DNA of 64,000 nt, taken from the NCBI RefSeq assembly GCF_029946505.1, contig NZ_JARZHG010000004.1, forward strand, positions 62,001 through 126,000, read 5' to 3'. Under the pieces are notes generated by a model, which did no database searches, was not told the origin of the DNA, and worked only from the letters and a program-made list of their open reading frames with translations. This document shows, one piece after another, positions 50,907-60,085 of the stretch. Position 1 is the stretch's first letter. Each line of letters begins with the position of its first letter. The position numbers and the translations under genes were made by a program. This DNA comes from Polyangium sp. y55x31. GTDB taxonomy: Bacteria; Myxococcota_A; Polyangia; Polyangiales; Polyangiaceae.

Positions 50907-51902
50907 TTGCGCCGGCCCGCTCGCCTTCGTATTGCCCTCGCCCTCTCGCTCCTTTGCGCGTCCTCGCCGGCGAGCGCGCAGGCGGTGGATCCGCAGAACG
51001 TGACCGCCGCGCATGCGCTCTTCGATCAGGCCATCGCCGAGATGGAGGCCGGACGATACGCGAGCGCTTGCAAGAAGCTCGAAGAAGTGACGCGCCTTTT
51101 GCCCCGCGCGCTCGGGGCCAGGCTCGACCTCGGCGATTGTTATGAAAAGACGAACCGCCTGGCGAGCGCCTGGGCGCAGTTCATGACCGTGTACGACATC
51201 GCCACGAGGGACGGCGAATTCGAGCGAGCCCGGGAGGCGGGCCTGCGCGCCGAAGCGCTCCGGCCGCGGCTCGCCACGCTGTCGATCGAGGTCGCGCCCG
51301 AGGTCCGCAAGATCCCGGGCCTCTCGATCACGCGCGACGGGCTGCCCCTCGGCGAGGCCCAGTGGGGTTTGCCCCTGCCCGCGGACGCCGGGACGCACAC
51401 GATCGTGGCGACGGCGCCCGGATACGAGCCGTTCACGAAACGAATCGATGGGCTGCTCGACGGCGCGAAGGCCGAAGTGAGAATCGAGCGGCTCGCGCGG
51501 GATCCCAAGGCAGCCGTGCGCCCTTCGGGAGGGCCGATCGTGATCCAGGCGCCGCCGGACGTGGCCTGGCAAAGGCCGACCGGAATGATCGCCGCGGGCA
51601 TCGGCGGCGCCACGCTCGTGTCAGGGCTCGTCGCGGGAGGGTTCGCGATCATGCTGAACCAGCAAAGCAATGCGCCGGGGCGCTGCGACGCGCGAAACGA
51701 ATGCGACGCCGAAGGGCTCGCGTTGCGTCAAACGGCGCTCGCGACGGGACACGCGGCGACGGGGCTCGTGGTCGCCGGCACGGCGCTTCTATCGGGCGGG
51801 GTGCTGCTCTGGGCGCTTTCCCCAGAGATCCACACGAAGGGTGCGAATGCGCTCGGCGTGCGAATCACGCCGCGAGGAATCGGGTTCTCCGGGTCCTTTT
51901 GA
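50907..51902 (+). CDS. TPR/PEGA-like exported protein paired with Ser/Thr kinase, copy 1
   Basis: A 331-residue protein with signal peptide (IALALSLLCASSPASAQA). Residues 30-120 have TPR-like helices (AAHALFDQAIAEMEAGRYAS, GARLDLGDCYEKTNRLASAW). A PEGA-like beta domain follows (LSITRDGLPLGEAQWGLPLP, THTIVATAPGYEPF). Two C-terminal membrane helices (about 236-255 and 285-305) flank a short Cys-containing loop (GRCDARNECDAEG). The family is frequent beside myxobacterial Ser/Thr kinases and is usually unnamed. It is probably co-transcribed with the kinase. The paralogue at 58943 has the same layout. Confidence 0.85.
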   Translation: MRRPARLRIALALSLLCASSPASAQAVDPQNVTAAHALFDQAIAEMEAGRYASACKKLEEVTRLLPRALGARLDLGDCYEKTNRLASAWAQFMTVYDIATRDGEFERAREAGLRAEALRPRLATLSIEVAPEVRKIPGLSITRDGLPLGEAQWGLPLPADAGTHTIVATAPGYEPFTKRIDGLLDGAKAEVRIERLARDPKAAVRPSGGPIVIQAPPDVAWQRPTGMIAAGIGGATLVSGLVAGGFAIMLNQQSNAPGRCDARNECDAEGLALRQTALATGHAATGLVVAGTALLSGGVLLWALSPEIHTKGANALGVRITPRGIGFSGSF

Positions 51903-53936
51903 TCAAGGAAGCGCCACCGGGAGCAGGGCGTCCCCCATGTGGCTCTCTTCGGTCCCGCGCGGGTCGGTGTGCCCGAGCCCGAGCTGGCCGGAAGCATTGT
52001 ACCCCCAGCATTTGACCGATCCGTCGCTGAGCAGGACGCAGGTATGCCGGGGACCCGCGGAGAGTTGCAGGACCTTCTTTCCGATGCCGAGGTTGACGGC
52101 GGGCAAATCATCCCCCATCTCCCCATCCCCGATCCCGCGAGGTTTGTCGTTCCCGAGGCCGAGCTCGCCCGCATCGTTGCGACCCCAGCACTTGACGGAA
52201 TGGTCGTCGAGGAGCGCACACGTGTGCCGGTTGCCGGCGGCGATCATGATGGCCGTCCGATTCTCGCCGAGCGCGACGGGGTGGAGCGCATCGCCCATTT
52301 CGCCCTCGTCGAGGCCGCGATTTCCCTGCTTTCCGAGCCCGAGCTGGCCTGTGTCGTTTTCCCCCCAGCATTTGACGGAGCCGCCTTCGAGGAGCGCGCA
52401 CGTATGCGACGCCCCCGCCGCGATCGCCACGGCCCTCTTTCCGGTCCCGAGATCGACGGCGGGGAGCTCATCTCCCATCTCGCCGAGCTCGTCCCCGCGG
52501 TCCCCGGCCTTCCCGAGACCGAGCTGGCCGACGTCGTTCGAGCCCCAGCATTTGACGGAGCCCCCATCGAGGAGCGCGCACGTATGGAACGCACCCGCCG
52601 CCAAGGCGAGGGCTTTTCGGCCATTGCCCAGGTTCACGGCCAGCAGGTCATCCATCGCTTCTTTGCTCGTCCCCCGATCCGCTCCGTCGCCCAGGCCGAG
52701 CTGGCCCATACCGTTCGCCCCCCAGCATCGAATGGATTGATCCTGCAGGAGCGCGCACGTGTGGGCCGCGCCGGCGGCGAGCGTGACGGCCCGTTGGTTT
52801 TTCCCGAGACGAACGAACGGCAGATGGTCGCCCATTTCCTCGCTGCCGTCGCCGTACATCACGCTATTACCGACGCCGAGCTGCCCGTTCGCATTGGCTC
52901 CCCAGCACTGGATCGAGCCATCTTGCAGGAGCGCGCACGTGTGCATGCTCCCGAGCGCGAGCCCGACGACGCGCAGGCCCGGGGCGAGCTTCACGGCTTC
53001 CAGGGAAGGACCCATTTCGTCTCCCTGGTCCCCACGATTCTCCTTGTCGCCCTGGCCGAGCTGGCCGGATTCGTTGTATCCCCAGCACTGCACGGACCCG
53101 TCCTGCAAGAGGGCGCAGGAATGGCCTCGGCAAGCGAGAACTCCGATGCCGCAGAGGTTCCTCCCGGAGAGCTCGATACGAAGGACGGGCAGTCGGCAAT
53201 CCGAAGGGCAAAGGTCGCCGTCCGTCGTATTGCCGTCGTCGCAGCTCTCGCCGGGATGGACGATTCCGTCACCGCACGCGGGGATCTCGCAGCGCGCGGT
53301 GCATCCGTCGGTCGGGTCGGCATTCCCGTCCTCGCACGATTCGAGCTTCACGGAGTGAATGCCGTCGCCGCAGACGCACCCCTCCCCCTCCTCGTCGACG
53401 AGCCCGTCGCAATCATCGTCCACCCCGGGATCGAGGCAATTTTCGGGTTTCGGCGTGACCTGGAGGGTGCACGCCGAAACCTCCACACCGGCCTCGCAGG
53501 CGACGAACCCGGCGACGCACGCGCCGCGGCCCGCCGTTTCGTGGGGGCCATCGTAACAAGACCCGAATCCTTGCAGCCGCACGTGCGTCGCGGTCGTCCC
53601 CTGGCAACGATCCTCCGTGCACCAGTTCCCGTCGTCGGGGACGTCGGTGCCGCTCGGGATCCGCGTGCCACGGCCCGCGCCGTCGCACACGAGCTCCGCG
53701 CAATCCCCCTCGACCTGCGCCGCGAGCGGCGTGCCCTCGGCGGCAAACGTGTACACGCAATGATCGGCCTCGCACGCCACGCTCTCCACGCACTCTCTTT
53801 CGAGGGCGGGACAATCCTCGGTGACGTGGCAGCGTGGACGCGGATCGAGCTTGCCCTCGAAAATGCCGGCGATGGCGTTGCATGCGCCGAGGACGAGGCA
53901 AAGCCCCAAGCTCGCGAGGGTTCGTCTCCGCTGCAT
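51903..53936 (-). CDS. RCC1-repeat lipoprotein, 677 residues
   Basis: A lipoprotein (lipobox LVLGAC). The N-terminal third is Cys-rich, including a MopE-like unit (CLDPGVDDDCDGLVDEE) and two DUF4215-like units (CGDGI....ESCEDGN...DGC and CGDGIVHPGESCDDGNTTDG). The rest holds seven RCC1-type repeats, each with HTCALL.DGSVKCWG.N..GQLGLG, which form a seven-bladed propeller. Such repeats mediate binding on the cell surface. It is the last gene of a five-gene minus-strand run headed by the kinase at 61537. Its stop abuts the stop of the convergent TPR gene without a gap. Confidence 0.9.
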   Translation of the reverse strand: MQRRRTLASLGLCLVLGACNAIAGIFEGKLDPRPRCHVTEDCPALERECVESVACEADHCVYTFAAEGTPLAAQVEGDCAELVCDGAGRGTRIPSGTDVPDDGNWCTEDRCQGTTATHVRLQGFGSCYDGPHETAGRGACVAGFVACEAGVEVSACTLQVTPKPENCLDPGVDDDCDGLVDEEGEGCVCGDGIHSVKLESCEDGNADPTDGCTARCEIPACGDGIVHPGESCDDGNTTDGDLCPSDCRLPVLRIELSGRNLCGIGVLACRGHSCALLQDGSVQCWGYNESGQLGQGDKENRGDQGDEMGPSLEAVKLAPGLRVVGLALGSMHTCALLQDGSIQCWGANANGQLGVGNSVMYGDGSEEMGDHLPFVRLGKNQRAVTLAAGAAHTCALLQDQSIRCWGANGMGQLGLGDGADRGTSKEAMDDLLAVNLGNGRKALALAAGAFHTCALLDGGSVKCWGSNDVGQLGLGKAGDRGDELGEMGDELPAVDLGTGKRAVAIAAGASHTCALLEGGSVKCWGENDTGQLGLGKQGNRGLDEGEMGDALHPVALGENRTAIMIAAGNRHTCALLDDHSVKCWGRNDAGELGLGNDKPRGIGDGEMGDDLPAVNLGIGKKVLQLSAGPRHTCVLLSDGSVKCWGYNASGQLGLGHTDPRGTEESHMGDALLPVALP

Positions 53937-53943
53937 CGCGCCC

Positions 53944-56199
53944 TCAATAAAGCTTCACCGCGAGCAGGCCGTCGCCCATTTCGTTTCCCTGGTCGCCCCA
54001 ATGCTCTGTGTGGCCGAGGCCGAGCGCTCCAGCCTGCGGGAAGACGCCGGATACCGAGTTCTGGCCCCAGCATTTCAGGCTGCCATTTTCGAGGAGCGCG
54101 CACGTGTGCATGGCGCCGGCCCAGATCGAAATCGCGCGGAGCCCCGAGCCGAGATCGACCGCGGGCAAATCCTCAACCATCGGGGAGCCGTCGCCCCCCC
54201 GAGGCATCGCGTCTCCGAGCCCGAGTTGACCGCATTCGTTTCGGCCCCAGCATTTGACGCGACCGTCCTGCAAGAGCACACAGGTATGCCCGCCGCCGAC
54301 GGCGAGCGCAACGGCCTTCGCGCCGGTCCCGAGCCCCACGGACGGGAGGGAATTCCCCATTTCCGTCTTCTGGTCGCCCTGATGCAACGTGTCCTCGATG
54401 CCGAGCCCGAGCCGCCCATATTGATTCGAGCCCCAACATTTCACCGAACCGTCGTCGAGGAGCGCGCATGTATGTTCGTCCCCCGCCTCCACGTCGACAG
54501 CCCGTCGACCCTCACCGAGATCGACGAAACCGAGGTGGTTGCCCATTTCGCCAGGATTGTCCCCTCGATCCACCGTATCGCCGAGCCCGAGCTGGCCCTT
54601 CCGGTTTTCGCCCCAGCATTTGATTGCGCCATCACGCAAAAGTGCACAGCCGTGGTACATGCCGAGGGTCACGTCGACGACCTGCACGCCGACGCCGAGG
54701 TTCACGATGGGCGGCTTGTCCGCGAGCTCTTTCTCGTCATGGCCGCCGCGGGCGTCCGTATCCTCGAGGCCGAGCTGACCTCGATTGTTGTTGCCCCAGC
54801 ATTCAAGGGATCCGTCGACGATCACCACGCACGTCACGTTCATTCCGACGGCCACCCGCGCGACGCTCCTGCCCGGCCCGAGGTCGACCGGCGGCAGGTT
54901 CACGCCCATCTCGCCGGGCTCGTCGCCCCGATTCTCTTCGTCGCCGAGGCCGAGAGCCCCACCATAATTCTGGCCCCAACATTTCACTGCGCCGTCCTCG
55001 AAGAGGACACAAGCATGGGACGTGCCCGCCGCGACGTCGACGATCGGGACGTCGGTGCCGAGATCGATCGGCCCCAAGGTATTCATTTCGCCGGGTTGAT
55101 CGCCGACATGATCCTGGAAGCCGGTGCCGCGCCCGAGCTTGCCGAAGAGATTGCTGCCCCAGCATTTCACGCCCTGCCCCGCGAGCAGCGCACATCCGAA
55201 TACCGCGCCGAGGCTGACCCGCTTCACGGGAGGCGAAACGCAGGTCGACGGGCACGCATCCCCGTCTACCTCATTTCCATCGTCACAGATTTCCCCGTTC
55301 GCCACGACGCCGTCGCCGCACTTCGCGAGCTGGCAAGCGTTCGTGCAGCCGTCGAACGGCAAACCATTTCCGTCATCGCAAATCTCGCCCGGATCGAGCA
55401 CGCCATTGCCACAATGGCACTCGAAGGCGTCGTCCTCGAGACCATTACAATCCTCGTCCATGCCCGCCGGCTCGCACACTTCCTTGCTCGGCGCGCGCTC
55501 GCCCTCGCAGGGCCCGTACCCGAGCCCCGAAGGCTCGCACGTCTTCTGCCCGGCATGGCAGGGGCCCACGCCGAGCGTCTCGGGGGGCCCCGAATAACAG
55601 GGCACGACCTCGCCCGGGACACACACGCATCCCACGCCCGATTCGTTGGTCGCGCCGTCACAATCGTCGTCCTCGGGAGATTCACACGACTCGACCACGG
55701 GCACCCGCTCGCCGAGGCAAGGTCCCACGGGCTGCCCGCCCTGGCATTCCTGCACGCCCGCTGCGCACCGGCCAATGCCCAAAGTCTCGTGAGGCGCGGT
55801 GTAACAAAGCGCCGAGACGAGGTCGATGTGCGTCGTGACGAACCCCTCGCACGCGTCATCCGTGCAAGGGTTCCCGTCATTCGCGGGATCGCCGGAGTCG
55901 AGCTCGATCTTCGACCGCCCGGCGCCGTCGCACACGATCGCGCGGCAGTCTCCGACGGTTTGTCCGTCGAGCCGCGTTCCCTCCGGCGCGTCCTCGAATT
56001 TGCAGAGGCCCTCGACGCAGCCGAGCACCTGCCGGCACGCAGGCTCCACCACGAAGGCCTCGCATTCAGAGGGGGCAGCACATCGAAGCGGATCGGCCAG
56101 GTGCGCCTCCTCGATGCCCGCGAGCTCGGTGCAATTCACGCCGAGGAGGAGCGTCGAGAGGACGACGAGGATCTCGCGCCGGAATGCTCTCGCTCGCAC
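53944..56199 (-). CDS. RCC1-repeat secreted protein, 751 residues
   Basis: A paralogue of the downstream RCC1 lipoprotein. The signal sequence (EILVVLSTLLLGVNC) has an Asn before the Cys, a poor lipobox, so lipidation is uncertain. Cys-rich units follow, including MopE-like (CESPEDDDCDGATNES, CEPAGMDEDCNGLEDD) and DUF4215-like (CGNGVLDPGEICDDGN, CGDGVVANGEICDDGN) elements. Seven RCC1-type repeats complete the protein (for example EHTCALLDDGSVKCWGSNQ). The start is GTG. The two RCC1 genes probably arose by tandem duplication; 7 bases separate them. Confidence 0.9.
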   Translation of the reverse strand: MRARAFRREILVVLSTLLLGVNCTELAGIEEAHLADPLRCAAPSECEAFVVEPACRQVLGCVEGLCKFEDAPEGTRLDGQTVGDCRAIVCDGAGRSKIELDSGDPANDGNPCTDDACEGFVTTHIDLVSALCYTAPHETLGIGRCAAGVQECQGGQPVGPCLGERVPVVESCESPEDDDCDGATNESGVGCVCVPGEVVPCYSGPPETLGVGPCHAGQKTCEPSGLGYGPCEGERAPSKEVCEPAGMDEDCNGLEDDAFECHCGNGVLDPGEICDDGNGLPFDGCTNACQLAKCGDGVVANGEICDDGNEVDGDACPSTCVSPPVKRVSLGAVFGCALLAGQGVKCWGSNLFGKLGRGTGFQDHVGDQPGEMNTLGPIDLGTDVPIVDVAAGTSHACVLFEDGAVKCWGQNYGGALGLGDEENRGDEPGEMGVNLPPVDLGPGRSVARVAVGMNVTCVVIVDGSLECWGNNNRGQLGLEDTDARGGHDEKELADKPPIVNLGVGVQVVDVTLGMYHGCALLRDGAIKCWGENRKGQLGLGDTVDRGDNPGEMGNHLGFVDLGEGRRAVDVEAGDEHTCALLDDGSVKCWGSNQYGRLGLGIEDTLHQGDQKTEMGNSLPSVGLGTGAKAVALAVGGGHTCVLLQDGRVKCWGRNECGQLGLGDAMPRGGDGSPMVEDLPAVDLGSGLRAISIWAGAMHTCALLENGSLKCWGQNSVSGVFPQAGALGLGHTEHWGDQGNEMGDGLLAVKLY

Positions 56200-56209
56200 G
56201 ACGCTCGTC

Positions 56210-58921
56210 TCAATTCATGTACGCCCCGCGATCCCAGACACCCGCCTGGGGCCGCGCCGATTGCAGGATGTCCGTCGTGACCGTGCCGTACGTGGCCTGG
56301 TTGTAGACGTTTTTCCCGGTACCGTCGCCCTGGCCGCCGGTCTTCAGCCGGAGATCACCGCCCGTCGCATTGATGAAGACGCTCGTCACGGTGGGCGTGT
56401 TCGTCGTGTCGTTGGCCGAGGAGGCCAAGGGGACGGGCGTGCTGAAGAGGTTGTTGTTGAACCCGAAGACGAGGTTGCCCTCCGCCGAGTCGAGCGAGAC
56501 GCCCGCGCCCGCGCCGAGGTTCACCGCCGTGCTGCCGCCCGTGATGCTGAACAGGATGTTGTTCGTCAGCCGCCAGCGCATCTTGCCGCTCGACGCCGCG
56601 GTGCCCCAGACGCCGTACGTGCGGGCGAACATCGTGTTGTTCGTGAAGATCAGGTTGAAATCGACGCCGCCGTTGCTCCCCAGGAAATTGACGAGGTAGG
56701 CATTGTTGCTCGCCGCCTCGAGCACGTTGTTCCGGGCGATCAGGGAGGCCACGCTGGCCGTGTTCGGCCCGGATCCATTGATCGCGTACGTCGTGGCGCC
56801 GCTGCTCTTGCCCTCCACGCAGACGCGATTCGAATCGAGGATCGTCGCGCCGCGCTGATTGCCGAACTGGATGGCCGCGTGCGTCGTCGAGGTGGTCGAG
56901 CGGGCGTACACGTCATTGCCGAAGAGCGTCGACGTGCTCCCCGGGCAGGCCGTCGCGCCGAGGGCGGCCGAGGTCGTGGCGCCGCCGCTGAAGAGCGTCT
57001 CCACGTAATTGCGCACGAACGTGCCGGCGCGGAGGTTGTGCTGCGTGAGCGAGGTCGTGGGCGACGCGAGCATCCGGAAGCCACCCCAGACCGCCTTGTT
57101 GTGGTCGAGCGTGAGCTGCCCGTAAAATGCGGTGGGATACGTGTCCGGGTTCCAGTTCGCGAACGAGGAGCTGAACCCGCCCTTGATCGTGAGCTCCTTG
57201 GCCACGATGACCGAGGTCGAAGCGTAGCCGCCCTGCGCGACGAGGATCGTGGCCCCCGCGGGCGCCATCGCCACGGCCTTGCAAAGCGTCGCCCAGGCCT
57301 TCGCGGGGCTCTTGCCGTCGTTGTTGTCATTGCCCCCGGCGGCATTGACGTAATACTTGACGGCCGTCTCCGCGATCGAGACCGGGATCGTCGACGTCGG
57401 GGGGAAGATCTGCTCGCAATTCGTCGTGAGCGGGTTTTGCGCGGGGATCGCGAAGCTCGTGCAGCTCCCCGAGGCGATCGTCGTCGAGCCGCAGGAGCCG
57501 CAGGCGAGGCTCTCGTCCACGTCGCCGTCGCAATCGTTGTCGAGGCCGTCGCAGATCTCGGCCGAGGGCTGCACGTTCTGCACGCAGGTGACGATGCCGC
57601 CCACGCACGTCTCGGTCCCCGCCGCGCACACGCCCTTGTTGAAGGAGAGCGTGCAAGCCGCGCCGCCGTTCGGGTTGCCCTCGTCCGTCATCCCGTCGCA
57701 GTCGTTGTCCTTGCCGTCGCAATACTCCATCTGGGGCAACATCGAAGGCTTGCACTGGAGCTCGCCCATCACGCAGAGCGTCTTGCCCGGCGCGCACTCG
57801 CCAGGCATGTCCGTCGTGCACGGTTTGTCGGCGTCGACGCCGTGCGTGTCGATCTCGCCGTCGCAGTCGTTGTCCTTGCCGTCGCAGATCTCGTCCACCG
57901 GCAGCGGGGCGGCGCAAATCAAGGCGCCCATGAAGCATTTCGTCTTGCCGAACGCGCACTCGCCCAGTTGGGCCGTCGGGCAGTCGAAGCCGCCGCCCGG
58001 GTCCCCCTCGTCCGTCGCATTGTCGCAATCGTCGTCGACGTTGTTGCAGGTCTCCATCGTGGGCTTCGCGTCGGGGATGCAGTTGAGCGCACCGCCGTCA
58101 CAATGGTACGTCCCCATGGCACATTGCCCCGGTGACCCCGACACGCACGCGCCGCCGCCGCCCGGGTCGCCGTTGTCGACGATGCCGTTGCAATCGTCGT
58201 CCTGGCCATTGCAGATCTCTTCGACCGGGTCCTTCGGCGTGCATTCGGGCGGATCCCCGCCGGCCGGGTTGCAGGAGGACACGGTCACCTGGCAGGCGCC
58301 CTCGCCGCAGACGATCTCCGGGAAGCCATCGTCGACGACGTTGTCGCAATCGTCGTCGACCGCGTTGCAGGTCTCGATCGAGGGGAGCGTGTCGCCCTCG
58401 CAGGGCCCCCACGTGTTCTCGGCGATGCACGTCTGCGAGCCGTCCTTGCACGCGCCGATGTTCCGCGTGTCCGCCGAGCCGGTATAACAGGCCTGCGTCT
58501 CGCCGACCTTGCAGGGGCAGCCCTCGTCGACCTGGCCATTGCAGTTATCGTCGATGCCGTCGTTGTCGTCGTCGCAGAGCTCGTCCTGCGAGGGCAAGCC
58601 GGGCACGCACGGCACGGTCGTGCCGTCCACGCACGCCTCCACGGTCACGCGGCAGACGCCGTCCCCGCAGCTCGCGAGCGGCAGGTCGTCGATCGTGCCA
58701 TTGCAATCGTCGTCGAGCCCATCGCAGGCCGTCTCCACGGCCGTGCATTCCGCGCCGCCGGTCCCACCCTGGCCTCCGGCCCCGCCCTGGCCGCCGCTGC
58801 CCGTCCCGCCGGGCCCCGTCTGCACGAGCACCGGATCGTCGACCCCGAGGGCTGCATTGCACCCGACAGCCCCCGCCCCAACCCCCATGAGCACGAGCCC
58901 AAGCACCAATGCACGCCGCAT
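56210..58921 (-). CDS. MopE-like lipoprotein with beta-helix domain
   Basis: A 903-residue lipoprotein (lipobox GAVGC) with a Gly-rich linker. Eight MopE-like units carry the pattern C-D/N-G-x-D-N/D-D-C-D/N-G-x-x-D (for example ICDGKDNDCDGEIDTHG, YCDGKDNDCDGMTDEG). These Asp-rich loops are predicted to bind calcium. From about residue 480 a right-handed beta-helix (PbH1-like) region begins (KYYVNAAGGNDNNDGKSPAK, WATLCKAVAMAPAGATILVA, LTIKGGFSSSFANW). Such two-part proteins are abundant myxobacterial outer-surface components. It sits between the TPR gene and the first RCC1 gene in the same run. Confidence 0.9.
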   Translation of the reverse strand: MRRALVLGLVLMGVGAGAVGCNAALGVDDPVLVQTGPGGTGSGGQGGAGGQGGTGGAECTAVETACDGLDDDCNGTIDDLPLASCGDGVCRVTVEACVDGTTVPCVPGLPSQDELCDDDNDGIDDNCNGQVDEGCPCKVGETQACYTGSADTRNIGACKDGSQTCIAENTWGPCEGDTLPSIETCNAVDDDCDNVVDDGFPEIVCGEGACQVTVSSCNPAGGDPPECTPKDPVEEICNGQDDDCNGIVDNGDPGGGGACVSGSPGQCAMGTYHCDGGALNCIPDAKPTMETCNNVDDDCDNATDEGDPGGGFDCPTAQLGECAFGKTKCFMGALICAAPLPVDEICDGKDNDCDGEIDTHGVDADKPCTTDMPGECAPGKTLCVMGELQCKPSMLPQMEYCDGKDNDCDGMTDEGNPNGGAACTLSFNKGVCAAGTETCVGGIVTCVQNVQPSAEICDGLDNDCDGDVDESLACGSCGSTTIASGSCTSFAIPAQNPLTTNCEQIFPPTSTIPVSIAETAVKYYVNAAGGNDNNDGKSPAKAWATLCKAVAMAPAGATILVAQGGYASTSVIVAKELTIKGGFSSSFANWNPDTYPTAFYGQLTLDHNKAVWGGFRMLASPTTSLTQHNLRAGTFVRNYVETLFSGGATTSAALGATACPGSTSTLFGNDVYARSTTSTTHAAIQFGNQRGATILDSNRVCVEGKSSGATTYAINGSGPNTASVASLIARNNVLEAASNNAYLVNFLGSNGGVDFNLIFTNNTMFARTYGVWGTAASSGKMRWRLTNNILFSITGGSTAVNLGAGAGVSLDSAEGNLVFGFNNNLFSTPVPLASSANDTTNTPTVTSVFINATGGDLRLKTGGQGDGTGKNVYNQATYGTVTTDILQSARPQAGVWDRGAYMN

Positions 58922-58942
58922 GACCGAGTTCCCTTTCGGGCG

Positions 58943-60070
58943 CTAGAATTGCCCCGTCCAGAACAAAGAAGAAGGACCCACGACAAGCGACGTCGTCTGC
59001 GTCTTCGTGCGCTTCGGCGCGGTCAAGAAGAGGGCGAGGCCGCCGGCGAACGCGACGCCGCCCGCGACGAAAAGACCCGTGGAGAGGTTGCCCGATTGAT
59101 AGGCGTCCTTGCGCGCGTCGTAGCCGAACTCGTTGCAGGTGTTGCCGGCGCAATGCCCGTCCACCTCGCTCTCGTCGCGCTTCTCGATCGCGCGGAGACC
59201 AAAATACGTGCCGACGGCGCCTGCCCCGAGCCCCGCGATCCCGAGCCCGAGGCCGACGATGCGCTGGGTGCTGAAAAAGCTCTCCTTCGGCGTGTCCGGA
59301 ATGCGGTCGGACGCGCGTATCTCCCGCGGCCCGGAGGGGCCCTGCGTCGTCGGCGGCGTCGGCGGCGTCGCCGCATTCGTCCCCTTGGGCGGCTCCTGCT
59401 TCGTCTCCGGGGACGGCTTCGGCTCGGGCTTCGGCGCGGCCTCGTCCTCGAGCGCCTGCACCGCGACCGTGAGCTCCGCGCCCTCGGCAATGGCCAGGCT
59501 CTTCTCCCAGGACCTTTTCCCCGGCGCGCTGGCGTCGACCACGTGCTCGCCACGCTCGGCCGGCAGGCGCGTCCCGATGACCTCCCGCGCGAGCGGGGCC
59601 CCGTCCAGCGTGACCACGAGGCTCGGCAAAACGAGGACGGCCTCGGGCACGGTGACCGTGATCCAGCCGAGCCGCGGCTCGATCTCGCCCATCCGCGATT
59701 TCGCCTCGTTGCCGCGCTTTTGCGCCGTCGATTTCTCGGTAAAACTCTTCGACGTCGAGGCGATGCGCGCCGCGTCGTCCACGATGCCCCGATACGTCTC
59801 CCACGCCCGCGCGAGCCGGCCCATTTTGCGATAACAATCGCCGAGGCCGATGCGCGCGCCGAGGCCCGGCCGCAGCTTGACGACCTCCTCGTATTTCGGG
59901 CACGCCGTCGCGTAATCCTCCGCGATGAACGCCGCGCGCGCCTCCTGGAACAGCGTATTCGCCCGCGCCTCGTCGGCCGGGTCTGCCGCGCGCGCGCCCG
60001 ACGCGACGAGGACCCCCCCGAGCGCGACGAACGAACGAACGAGCCACGCGCCGGGTTTTCCGCTCATCAT
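58943..60070 (-). CDS. TPR/PEGA-like exported protein paired with Ser/Thr kinase, copy 2
   Basis: A 375-residue paralogue of the protein at 50907. The ATG at 60070 and a TTG at 60076 are both possible; the GGAG that overlaps the kinase stop fits the TTG spacing better. Signal peptide (FVALGGVLVASGARA), TPR-like helices (LFQEARAAFIAEDYATACPK, RIGLGDCYRKMGRLARAW), PEGA-like segment (LVVTLDGAPLAREVIGTRLP), a Pro/Glu/Lys-rich linker and two C-terminal membrane helices flanking DGHCAGNTCNEFG. It is the second gene of the five-gene run. Confidence 0.85.
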   Translation of the reverse strand: MMSGKPGAWLVRSFVALGGVLVASGARAADPADEARANTLFQEARAAFIAEDYATACPKYEEVVKLRPGLGARIGLGDCYRKMGRLARAWETYRGIVDDAARIASTSKSFTEKSTAQKRGNEAKSRMGEIEPRLGWITVTVPEAVLVLPSLVVTLDGAPLAREVIGTRLPAERGEHVVDASAPGKRSWEKSLAIAEGAELTVAVQALEDEAAPKPEPKPSPETKQEPPKGTNAATPPTPPTTQGPSGPREIRASDRIPDTPKESFFSTQRIVGLGLGIAGLGAGAVGTYFGLRAIEKRDESEVDGHCAGNTCNEFGYDARKDAYQSGNLSTGLFVAGGVAFAGGLALFLTAPKRTKTQTTSLVVGPSSLFWTGQF

Positions 60071-60085
60071 GGGCAAAGCCGTCTC

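Noticed and set aside
53821-58135. Two plus-strand frames of about 800 codons opposite the RCC1 and MopE-like genes
   Set aside because: They arise from the repetitive, GC-rich minus-strand genes; the translated sequence has no motif, whereas the minus strand gives perfect Cys and RCC1 repeats.
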